Positions 1 to 5,130 are shown, numbered from the stretch's first letter. The stretch is DNA of 5,612 bases from an uncultured Pirellulaceae bacterium (GCA_934255105.1 CAKQNH010000376.1:1-5612), one strand, 5' to 3'. The notes: generated from the sequence alone by a model not told the origin. Numbers and translations are program-made.

Positions 1-214
1 GCCAGTTCTTCTGGTAGTCCTCTCGCTCGAAGTCCTCAGCACAGATGACGTTGGCATTGCGACTGATTCCCGCATCCGCCTCATATTGATCGGCGAAACC
101 CGCGCCGCGAGGCAGTGAGCTGGAGTCCGCCACATTTGCCCACTGAGCGCTGGCTGAATTTAGCGGAGCGAGAATGACCAGTACCAATAGAAGATTCGCA
201 GGCGTAGGTCTCAT
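1..214 (-). CDS. N-terminal part of an exported protein of unknown function (runs off the left edge)
   Basis: Read on the minus strand from an ATG at 214-212, the frame stays open for 71 codons to the window edge, so the C-terminal part is missing. The first residues look like a classic Sec signal peptide: a short basic start (MRPTPAN), a hydrophobic core (LLLVLVILAPL) and an ASA-QW junction that fits signal peptidase I cleavage after about residue 23. The mature start is polar and acidic and contains one Cys at about residue 58, in a stretch reading NVICAEDFERED. A good Shine-Dalgarno (AAGGA, 9 nt upstream) supports the start. Periplasmic or extracellular location is therefore likely. The visible part carries no domain I can name; the acidic EDFE stretch is reminiscent of the opening strand of secreted jelly-roll domains, but that is only a guess. 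It lies downstream of the hydrolase on the same strand, 191 bp away and past a large hairpin, so it probably has its own promoter. Confidence 0.75.
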   Translation of the reverse strand, partial: MRPTPANLLLVLVILAPLNSASAQWANVADSSSLPRGAGFADQYEADAGISRNANVICAEDFEREDYQKNW

Positions 215-223
215 CAGGCTTCG

Positions 224-228
224 TCCTT
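224..228 (-). promoter_or_regulatory. Shine-Dalgarno of the exported-protein gene
   Basis: On the minus strand AAGGA lies 9 nt before the ATG at 214. It is one of the clearer ribosome binding sites in the window and decides the start. It overlaps a perfect 10-bp palindrome, CCTTCGAAGG, at 225-234, which could sequester it in RNA or serve as a protein site; the latter is inference. Confidence 0.55.
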
Positions 229-277
229 CGAAGGGGCCGACGGTCGGTGCAGTTGGTGCTGGGGTTTAGGTCAAGCG

Positions 278-313
278 ACTATACATTAACTTAAATATAA
301 ACAGCTTATGCAA
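278..313 (-). promoter_or_regulatory. AT-rich probable promoter region of the exported-protein gene
   Basis: This is the only strongly AT-rich stretch left of the hydrolase and it lies 65-100 bp upstream of the exported-protein start. On the minus strand the best pair I can build is TTGCAT (313-308), 17 nt, GTTAAT (290-285), with 3/6 and 4/6 matches to the sigma-70 hexamers. Alternative -10 boxes are TATATT (299-294) and TATAGT (283-278), but neither has a good -35 partner. The region is probably a promoter, but the exact boxes are uncertain. Confidence 0.3.
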
Positions 314-325
314 AATGCTTGGCAG

Positions 326-405
326 GTTCGTTAAACCGCGTGGGCATCGCCCCGCGCGTCACTGAGCATGGAATCGCGGGGCGCTGCCCACGCGGTTCAA
401 CGAAC
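326..405. repeat. Long inverted repeat (31-bp arms, 18-nt loop) directly after the hydrolase stop codon
   Basis: The left arm (326-356) and right arm (375-405) are reverse complements at 29 of 31 positions, with an 18-nt loop at 357-374. The right arm ends at 405 and the hydrolase stop codon is 408-406, so the stem begins at the first base after the stop. In the minus-strand transcript one mismatch becomes a G-U wobble and only one G-A mismatch remains; the plus-strand RNA would have A-C and U-C mismatches. The structure is therefore best in the hydrolase mRNA. It could act as a 3' stabilising hairpin, a terminator or attenuator, or be a dispersed palindromic element. No U-run follows it on the minus strand, so it is not a textbook intrinsic terminator. 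Confidence 0.85.
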
Positions 406-1335
406 TTACGACTCTTTTTCCAACGATTCGCGCAATTGGGCGATGACTTCGTCGGCAGCTTCCTCCATGACATAATGTCCGACATCGGCCAGTCGAGTGC
501 TTTGAGCTTGGGGAAAGATCTGTTCGAGCCGAGTCAGGCATTCCGGGCGGAAGCACCAGTCTTTCATGCCCCACACGATGCGCACTGGGCGATCGGCGAA
601 GATGGACAGTCCCTCCTCGATGTTTTCCAGCGTCTGCCAGGTGGCCTGGCTCTTGCGCCGCGGGATGTCTTGCACAAAGCGGGCGATGGCTATGCGCGAA
701 TCCCAGTCGTGGTAGGGTGCGATCAAGCCGGCCGCTACGGCGGGATCTAAACGAGGCAGGCGGTGCAGCGTCATATGCAGCGCGGCGCGGGCGAATACAT
801 TTAGCCGACGCACGCTCCACTCGCCGACCCACGGCCAGCGACAAGCGGCGATGCGCCACGGCACATAGGGCGGCGGAAAGGCCGCCGTGTTGAGAATCAC
901 AAACTGCTCGATGCGCGAGGGAACCTTCAGCGCAGCACCTAGACCGATCGCGCCGCCCCAATCGTGAACTAGCAGGGTGATGCGACGCAAATCCAACTGC
1001 TCGATCAATCGCGCCAAGTTCCCAACGTGCTGCTCCAGCGTGTAATTGTACTTCTGTGGTTTGTCACTCAGTCCGCAGCCGATGTGATCGACGGCTACCA
1101 CGCGAGCTCGATCGCTCAATTCAGTCAGCACGCGGCGATAGGTAAATGACCAAGTGGGGTTGCCGTGCACGCACAAAATGGTCGGCTGCTGGGAAGAGCT
1201 TTCCGTGGGCCGGCCTTGCGCACCACCCCCCCCCTGTTCGACGTAATGCATGCGAACCTTCTCCGAACTGGTCTCCGACTTGGGGATTTCCAGGAATTTC
1301 GATTCGAAGGGATAGAGGGCTTTCCAGTCAGGCAT
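406..1335 (-). CDS. Alpha/beta hydrolase, haloalkane dehalogenase subfamily III / OleB-like
   Basis: A protein of 309 residues from the chosen start, the usual size for haloalkane dehalogenases and OleB. Key residues are visible: HGNPTWSF (57-64) supplies the oxyanion region and the halide-binding Asn59; VHDWGG (123-128) carries the nucleophile Asp125 and halide-binding Trp126; GMKDW (256-260) gives the acid Asp259 after strand 7; GHY (286-288) gives the base His287. A cap domain lies at about 155-235. Acid after strand 7 with an Asn/Trp halide pair fits HLD subfamilies I and III. The LYPF start, DHIGCGLSDKP, LNTAAFP and RFVQDIP segments strongly recall subfamily III and OleB, the beta-lactone decarboxylase of long-chain olefin synthesis. 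Choosing between dehalogenation and decarboxylation is not possible from sequence alone; epoxide hydrolase is a weaker option. An upstream in-frame ATG (1407) would add 24 residues, but the family begins close to MPDWKALYPF and a promoter may lie inside that extension. No strong ribosome binding site is seen. Confidence 0.88.
   Translation of the reverse strand: MPDWKALYPFESKFLEIPKSETSSEKVRMHYVEQGGGGAQGRPTESSSQQPTILCVHGNPTWSFTYRRVLTELSDRARVVAVDHIGCGLSDKPQKYNYTLEQHVGNLARLIEQLDLRRITLLVHDWGGAIGLGAALKVPSRIEQFVILNTAAFPPPYVPWRIAACRWPWVGEWSVRRLNVFARAALHMTLHRLPRLDPAVAAGLIAPYHDWDSRIAIARFVQDIPRRKSQATWQTLENIEEGLSIFADRPVRIVWGMKDWCFRPECLTRLEQIFPQAQSTRLADVGHYVMEEAADEVIAQLRESLEKES
1226..1234. repeat. Homopolymer tract of nine C (G9 in the hydrolase coding strand)
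   Basis: Nine consecutive C bases lie inside the hydrolase gene, encoding part of a GGGG run in a surface loop before HGNPTW. Such a tract is prone to slippage and to sequencing error; a one-base change would shift the frame before any catalytic residue. Confidence 0.9.
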
Positions 1336-1393
1336 GCGCGGGATTTTATCTTGCGAGAATCGAGCGGGATCAGACGAGGCGATTGAGCCAAGG

Positions 1394-1422
1394 AGTATAC
1401 CCCGCATTGAATTGGCTGTCGT
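1394..1422 (-). promoter_or_regulatory. Candidate sigma-70-type promoter for the hydrolase
   Basis: On the minus strand, ACGACA (1422-1417, 4/6 to TTGACA), a 17-nt spacer, then TATACT (1399-1394, 5/6 to TATAAT). Transcription would begin near 1387, downstream of the ATG at 1407, which favours the internal start at 1335. Hexamer matches of this quality also occur by chance. Confidence 0.35.
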
Positions 1423-1433
1423 CAGGCTCTAGT

Positions 1434-1446
1434 CCTTTGTCAAAGG
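1434..1446. promoter_or_regulatory. 13-bp dyad, possible operator or enhancer site
   Basis: CCTTTG-T-CAAAGG has perfect 6-bp arms around one central base. It lies about 120-130 bp upstream of the sigma-54 -24 box, the usual distance for an enhancer-binding activator, and just upstream of the leftward promoter candidate. Role is inferred from position only. Confidence 0.3.
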
Positions 1447-1486
1447 CGAATCCGAGGGTAGCGGAAGTCGCCAAAAGTTTCGATTT

Positions 1487-1499
1487 GCCTGGCACAGGC
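1487..1499. repeat. Short GC-rich inverted repeat
   Basis: GCCTG-GCA-CAGGC, perfect 5-bp arms with a 3-nt centre. It is flanked by TTTCG on the left and CGAAA on the right, which can extend the stem with a 4-nt bulge. It contains TGGCAC, half of a sigma-54 site, but no TTGC at the proper spacing. It may be a regulator site or just chance. Confidence 0.3.
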
Positions 1500-1534
1500 C
1501 GAAATTATTGGCGAATTTTTCTACGAGACCGTAT

Positions 1535-1548
1535 CACCTCCCAAGGTG
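1535..1548. repeat. Short inverted repeat just upstream of the sigma-54 element
   Basis: CACCT-CCCA-AGGTG, perfect 5-bp arms with a 4-nt centre, ending 19 bp before the -24 box of the sigma-54 element. The position would suit a repressor or auxiliary protein; no family is assigned. Confidence 0.25.
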
Positions 1549-1566
1549 GCCGCTGCGGGAGATGGG

Positions 1567-1582
1567 TGGCACGCCGATTGCT
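1567..1582 (+). promoter_or_regulatory. Sigma-54 (RpoN) promoter for the chaperone-rnpA unit
   Basis: The sequence TGGCACG-CCGA-TTGCT matches every fixed position of the sigma-54 consensus TGGCACG-N4-TTGCW. The invariant GG (1568-1569) and GC (1580-1581) are at the required spacing. Transcription would begin near 1593, giving a 5' leader of about 112 nt before the chaperone ATG at 1705. It is intergenic and oriented toward the chaperone gene. An AT-rich stretch at 1501-1523 between it and the 1434-1446 dyad could assist DNA bending. A sigma-54 promoter needs an ATP-dependent activator, which is not encoded here. Confidence 0.6.
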
Positions 1583-1645
1583 CGAATTCTGCCGAGCTCG
1601 ACAACTGCCAGGCTGACACGCCTCTACCAACTGCCTCATGAGCGA

Positions 1646-1651
1646 TATACT
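1646..1651 (+). promoter_or_regulatory. Possible sigma-70-type -10 box upstream of the chaperone gene
   Basis: TATACT (5/6 to TATAAT) lies 54 bp before the chaperone start. At 16-18 bp upstream no hexamer better than 3/6 to TTGACA is found; the nearest good one, CTGACA at 1613-1618, is too far away at 27 bp. It might be a second, housekeeping promoter. Confidence 0.2.
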
Positions 1652-1704
1652 AGCAGTTTCCGGCTTTGCCGCTTCCGTTACACCTTCGTGATCCCTTGGG
1701 TACT

Positions 1705-2691
1705 ATGGCGCAGGACTACTACGAGACATTAGGGCTGAGCAAATCCGCCTCAGCCGATGATATTCAGAAAGCCTATCGCAAGCTGGCGCGCAAGTACCAC
1801 CCCGACTTGAACCCCGACGACAAGGCTTCGCAGCAAAAATTTAAGGACGTACAACTGGCCTACGATACGCTCAGCGAACCTGAGAAACGAAAGCTGTATG
1901 ACCAGTTTGGCCCCGAATACGAGCGGGCGGGTGGTGCGCCCTTTCGTGGCGGGGCTGGCGGCAGAGGTGGTTTCGAGGACGTTTTTGGCGGCGGTGCGGG
2001 GCCCGGTGGCTTTCAATTCGAAGGAGATCTGGGGGACCTGTTCAGGCAGTTCACCGGTGGCGGAGGTGCCGGGGCGGGCCGAGGCGGGCGAGGGCGCAGC
2101 CATGCACCTACCAAAGGGCAGGACTTGGCGACCGAAACCACAATCCCATTCAATACGGCCATCATGGGTGGCGAGGCCTCCATTGCAATTCGCCGCAACG
2201 GCAAATCGGAATCGCTGCAGATCAAAATCCCCGCAGGTGTTGAGTCCGGTAGGAAGATGCGGCTGCGCGGTCAAGGCGATCCATCTCACAGCGGTGGCGC
2301 GCCCGGCGATTTGATCGTGACGCTCAACGTGGCCGGCCATCCGTTCTTCAAACGCACGGGCAAGAATCTGGAGCTGCGTCTACCGATCACAATTGGCGAA
2401 GCCGTGCATGGGGCGACAATTGACCTACCGACGCCCGGCGGAACGGTTGCGCTGAAAATCCCCGCTGGCAGCAATAGTGGCCGCCGCATGCGCGTCAAAG
2501 GACAAGGGGTGCAGAGCGGGGATGGTGCGCACGGTGATCTGTACGTCGAGCTGCAGATTCGACTGCCGGATCAGCTTGCAGGCAGCCACGCCTCAGACGG
2601 CGTACACAAGGCTTCTTCGGAAACGCAGCAAGCACTTAAGCACATCGAGTCGCTCTACTCGGGGAGTGAGCGGGGAAAGATCGTGTGGTAG
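1705..2691 (+). CDS. cbpA: J-domain co-chaperone without zinc finger (CbpA / type B DnaJ-like)
   Basis: A 328-residue cytosolic Hsp40 that should bind unfolded clients and stimulate the ATPase of DnaK. The J domain is at about 4-70, with the HPD motif at 32-34 between helices II and III. A Gly/Phe-rich linker spans about 75-130 (FRGGAGGRGGF, then runs of Gly with Arg). Two beta-sandwich C-terminal domains follow: the first contains IKIPAGVESGRKMRLRGQG (173-191), the second KIPAGSNSGRRMRVKGQG (251-268), each followed by a GDL strand. There is no cysteine anywhere, so the four CxxCxGxG zinc motifs of classical DnaJ are absent; length and layout match CbpA or class B DnaJ. The start at 1705 is chosen because MAQDYYETLGL is the standard opening of a J domain; an ATG 13 codons upstream (1666) is unlikely. 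The ribosome binding site is weak. It lies 6 bp upstream of rnpA, probably co-transcribed. The C-terminal tail (about 292-328) is a short helix of unknown role. The symbol is by analogy; no DNA-binding role is shown. Confidence 0.92.
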   Translation: MAQDYYETLGLSKSASADDIQKAYRKLARKYHPDLNPDDKASQQKFKDVQLAYDTLSEPEKRKLYDQFGPEYERAGGAPFRGGAGGRGGFEDVFGGGAGPGGFQFEGDLGDLFRQFTGGGGAGAGRGGRGRSHAPTKGQDLATETTIPFNTAIMGGEASIAIRRNGKSESLQIKIPAGVESGRKMRLRGQGDPSHSGGAPGDLIVTLNVAGHPFFKRTGKNLELRLPITIGEAVHGATIDLPTPGGTVALKIPAGSNSGRRMRVKGQGVQSGDGAHGDLYVELQIRLPDQLAGSHASDGVHKASSETQQALKHIESLYSGSERGKIVW

Positions 2692-2697
2692 CCGCCG

Positions 2698-3171
2698 ATG
2701 ACCGCTCCTCAGCCCTCTGGGCCGCACAATCAATCAGGCGATTCGCCGCGCGAATCCCGATCTGAACGTCTGTCTGATGGATGGTCAGTTGGAATGCCAG
2801 CAGATCCACCCGCTAAGGTAGCAGCGCTGTCAGCCAAGTTTCCCGCCGACTCGCGACTCAAGCGGCAGGCAGATTTCGCTGCGGTGTTTAAGCGAGGCAA
2901 GGTGGCCGCCGATGACGTGCTAGTGGTACACGCCATGCGCGGCGAGTCATCGGGGGCCAAGCTGGGTTTGAGCATTTCCAAAAAAGTTGGCAATTCCCCA
3001 CAGCGCAATCGCTGGAAGCGTTTGATTCGTGAGGCTTTCCGGCTGAACCAACAGCAGATGCCGCAGCGTCTGTGGCTCGTCGTGCGACCTCGCCGTGGGG
3101 CTGCCCCCGAGTTTCATGCTATCGAGAAGTCGTTGCTGAAGCTGTCGCAAAAGTTGGAACGTCGGGTATGA
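2698..3171 (+). CDS. rnpA: Ribonuclease P protein component
   Basis: The small basic protein of RNase P, which helps the catalytic RNA bind and cut the 5' leader of precursor tRNAs. Family hallmarks: RLKRQADFAAVFKRG (53-67) with the aromatic residues of the leader-binding cleft, the KKVGNS segment (95-100), and the RNR motif beginning RNRWKRLIREAFR (103-115). The full frame is 157 residues, longer than the usual 110-130. The first 40 or so are polar, Ser/Pro/Arg/Asp-rich and not part of the fold. An internal ATG at 2794 would give 125 residues, the family size, with a weak GGA just upstream. The start at 2698 is kept because it lies only 6 bp past the chaperone stop, suiting translational coupling; neither start has a strong Shine-Dalgarno. 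In many bacteria rnpA follows rpmH near the origin and precedes yidD; here rpmH is not adjacent and no yidD follows. Confidence 0.93.
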   Translation: MTAPQPSGPHNQSGDSPRESRSERLSDGWSVGMPADPPAKVAALSAKFPADSRLKRQADFAAVFKRGKVAADDVLVVHAMRGESSGAKLGLSISKKVGNSPQRNRWKRLIREAFRLNQQQMPQRLWLVVRPRRGAAPEFHAIEKSLLKLSQKLERRV

Positions 3172-3187
3172 GCAACCTTTTGACGAG

Positions 3188-3202
3188 TGCTACTGAGTAG
3201 CA
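3188..3202. terminator. Small hairpin in the convergent rnpA-fliK gap
   Basis: TGCTAC-TGA-GTAGCA forms a perfect 6-bp stem with a 3-nt loop in the 47-bp gap between the convergent stops of rnpA (3171) and fliK (3219). It could serve both directions. The stem is short and no T-run follows on either strand, so termination is uncertain. Confidence 0.3.
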
Positions 3203-3218
3203 GACTTACAGAACGGCG

Positions 3219-5060
3219 CTAAGCCTCTACATCCACTCCTCGCGGCAGCTCCCAGGCCGCTCCACTGGACGCCACCGAGCTCGGCAAAACTTCGTAGCGC
3301 TGGCTGTCCTGGCGTTGCTGAGCAGCTAGACGCCGATAGTCGGTCCCCTGCCCCGCCGCCTGCCGATTGTCCCGATCGCCCGCCTGATCGGAGCCAGCGC
3401 GAGAATTGTCGCTACCGCTGGTAACATCTGACTGATTGTCCGCCACTTCGACCTGAAACGAACTGATGTCAAACCCCTGCTCCGCCAGCCGTTTTCTTAG
3501 CACAGGTAAACTCTCCAGGATTGCGTCGCGGGCTGCGCCGCTTTCGGTCGTCAGCTTGGCAGCCATCGAACGCCCCTCCATTCGGACCTGAACGTTGAGT
3601 GCCCCGAGCTGTGGCGGATGTAGCTTGAGACTGATCTGCCCACCCATCGGCCCGAGCCTCGCAAAGCTGCGGGAAACTCGTTGCACCAGCCGCACTCGCT
3701 CGGCCTGTGTCAAAACATCGGCACGCTGAGCATCCGACACGCTCGGCTTGGCCTCGGCCCGCTGTGCGCTGGTCTGTCGCTGGGACGTATCGACACCCTC
3801 GACGGCATTCCCGCGAGCCAACTGCCGCTCGCCGCCCGATCCATCACTGGCTGCATTTTCCAGAGCTGATAGCCGCCCGTCGGTGGCCATAGCCGCAGCG
3901 CTCATCGCCGGCGGCTGAATATGTGGAACCGAATCGGGCAGCATCTGAGCGGCTATATTTTCGGCGGCAGGCGTACTATTATTCACAGCCACTTCCCCCA
4001 TCGCTGCGCCCATCACCCCGCCCTGTGCGCTGGCAATACCTGCGGAAAGTTTGCCGGCAGCGATGCCCGCCTGAGCTGCGGGTGTGTCGCTGGCCGCGTT
4101 GGACTCGCGCCCGGCGCTACCTGCATCCCCCGCATCGCGTTGGAACCACTTCTCGCGGCGATTGTCGCGCGACTTGCTACCACCTGTCGATGCGGCCTCT
4201 GCCTGCCCGCTCACCTGACTGCGATCGCCGGTCGCCGCAACGTTCTCTTTGCCCGAAACTTGAGACCTAGGATGCGCTAGCGGCTCGTCGCCAAGCTCCT
4301 GACTGCTCTGTTCTTCCATGGGCGCAGCACCGGATATGTCCAACGCAGGCGCACCAGTCGCAGCATCTTCCGTCGCCGGTACGGCGACCTTCTGAGCTGT
4401 TTGAACTTGCGTTACGCTCTCTCCGGCGGCTTTGTCCGTTGAGGATTCGGAGCCTGAGGTCTTATCTGCGGCGACTGCCTGAACTTGAGCGGTTCCCACA
4501 AGTGAACTTGCCTCTGCCGCTCCATTGTCCACTGCATCCTGAGGGCGCCCCTTCGCTTGGTCGGACACGATGCTGGGCTGTTCAGTCGGCAATTCCCCCA
4601 GCGTTGATTGGTTCGTGTCCGCATCGCTTGAGTTGCTATCAGCAGCAGCATCCCCTGCGGCAGCACCTTCGGGAATTACCGCAGGAGTGTCTTCGTCAAC
4701 CGGCTGCGGCGTGGCGACTGGGGGCATAGGCAATGCATTGGCTTGCACGGCCACCGTCGACTGTTCCGACTGTTCTTCGTCATCGGGCTGGACATCCTGT
4801 CGTTCATCGCTATCGCTGCGCCGTGTGGCGCTCGTCTCTCCGCGATAGCTATCGCGATCGGCCATGGGATCTACCGAGGGGCTCGCGTAGCTGGCATTGG
4901 AAGCAGACGACTGCCGCTCGATACGCGGCGGCGCGCTCAATAATTGCTCAAATAATCCCGATTGCAACGCTTGCGCGCTGCTCGTGCCGGAGCTCAAGCC
5001 AAATCGAGCCGTCAGCCACCGCTTAGAATCAGCGTTAAACGCTGGTATTACCCCATCCAT
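3219..5060 (-). CDS. fliK: Flagellar hook-length control protein FliK
   Basis: FliK is exported by the flagellar type III apparatus, measures the growing hook and then switches export to filament proteins through FlhB. The C-terminal switch domain (Flg_hook) is clear at about 455-543: QISLKLHPPQLGALNVQVRM (475-494), then AKLTTESGAARDAILESL and LRKRLAEQGFDISSFQVEV. Residues 45-450 are low-complexity and probably disordered, rich in Ala, Ser, Gln, Asp and Glu, as expected for a ruler. At 613 residues it is longer than Salmonella FliK (about 405). There is no cysteine. An N-terminal FEQLL (37-41) fits the FxxxPhi gate-recognition motif of early flagellar export substrates. A 70-residue tail rich in Gln, Arg, Asp and Ser (544-613) follows the switch domain and ends AWELPRGVDVEA. 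The start is supported by GGGGGGA 5 nt upstream. It lies 70 bp after the MotE/YlxF-like gene on the same strand, probably in one operon. Confidence 0.93.
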   Translation of the reverse strand: MDGVIPAFNADSKRWLTARFGLSSGTSSAQALQSGLFEQLLSAPPRIERQSSASNASYASPSVDPMADRDSYRGETSATRRSDSDERQDVQPDDEEQSEQSTVAVQANALPMPPVATPQPVDEDTPAVIPEGAAAGDAAADSNSSDADTNQSTLGELPTEQPSIVSDQAKGRPQDAVDNGAAEASSLVGTAQVQAVAADKTSGSESSTDKAAGESVTQVQTAQKVAVPATEDAATGAPALDISGAAPMEEQSSQELGDEPLAHPRSQVSGKENVAATGDRSQVSGQAEAASTGGSKSRDNRREKWFQRDAGDAGSAGRESNAASDTPAAQAGIAAGKLSAGIASAQGGVMGAAMGEVAVNNSTPAAENIAAQMLPDSVPHIQPPAMSAAAMATDGRLSALENAASDGSGGERQLARGNAVEGVDTSQRQTSAQRAEAKPSVSDAQRADVLTQAERVRLVQRVSRSFARLGPMGGQISLKLHPPQLGALNVQVRMEGRSMAAKLTTESGAARDAILESLPVLRKRLAEQGFDISSFQVEVADNQSDVTSGSDNSRAGSDQAGDRDNRQAAGQGTDYRRLAAQQRQDSQRYEVLPSSVASSGAAWELPRGVDVEA

Positions 5061-5064
5061 AGCG

Positions 5065-5071
5065 TCCCCCC
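5065..5071 (-). promoter_or_regulatory. Purine-rich ribosome binding site of fliK
   Basis: On the minus strand GGGGGGA precedes the fliK ATG (5060) with a 4-nt gap. It is unusually G-rich for a Shine-Dalgarno but is well placed, and no other Met codon occurs in frame until about residue 66. Confidence 0.45.
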
Positions 5072-5130
5072 GGACTCTGGAAAATCAACGCATCTACCAA
5101 CTCAGTATCGGCCCGAGTGGGTGGGAGAGT

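Larger units (their letters stand above)
1336..1704. other. Divergent intergenic regulatory region between hydrolase and chaperone genes
   Basis: I find no convincing gene in this 369-bp gap. The frames open across it have no recognisable protein content. It holds a candidate leftward promoter (1394-1422), a 13-bp dyad (1434-1446), a GC-rich short hairpin (1487-1499), an AT-rich stretch (1501-1523), another dyad (1535-1548), a rightward sigma-54 element (1567-1582) and a possible TATACT -10 box (1646-1651). No CIRCE element (HrcA operator) is present, although a chaperone gene follows. Confidence 0.7.

Noticed and set aside
326..420. Rightward intrinsic terminator made of the long hairpin and the T-run at 412-419
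   Set aside because: There is no plus-strand gene to the left for it to terminate, and the T-run lies inside the hydrolase coding sequence several bases beyond the stem.
359..961. Minus-strand open frame of 200 codons in another frame of the hydrolase
   Set aside because: Fully nested in the hydrolase and the hairpin; Arg/His/Ser-rich with no family features, while the hydrolase frame has all catalytic motifs.
1490..1506. TGGCAC at 1490-1495 as a second sigma-54 site
   Set aside because: The -12 part is missing: the bases at TTGC spacing read GAAAT. Only the 1567-1582 element fits.
1146..1616. Plus-strand open frame of 156 codons overlapping the hydrolase and the intergenic region
   Set aside because: More than a third overlaps the well-supported hydrolase on the opposite strand; composition is Arg/Trp/Cys-rich with no recognisable motif or ribosome binding site. 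It looks like a shadow frame in GC-rich DNA.
1666..1704. Chaperone start 13 codons upstream at 1666
   Set aside because: The extra residues (MPLPLHLRDPLGT) are not part of any J protein opening; MAQDYYETLGL at 1705 is the standard family start.
1934..2092. GGC/GGT-rich stretch as a DNA repeat array
   Set aside because: It is the coding sequence of the Gly/Phe-rich linker of the J protein; there is no exact repeating unit.
3168..3200. Ten-codon frame starting with ATGA overlap on the rnpA stop, where yidD often begins
   Set aside because: The peptide (MSNLLTSATE) is too short and not like YidD; the ATGA overlap is probably chance. No decayed yidD is recognisable before fliK.
5105..5112. GCCGATAC on the minus strand upstream of fliK, 7 of 8 to the sigma-28 flagellar -10 box GCCGATAA
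   Set aside because: The expected TAAA -35 box about 15 nt upstream is absent (GACT there), and fliK is more likely read from the upstream flagellar operon.
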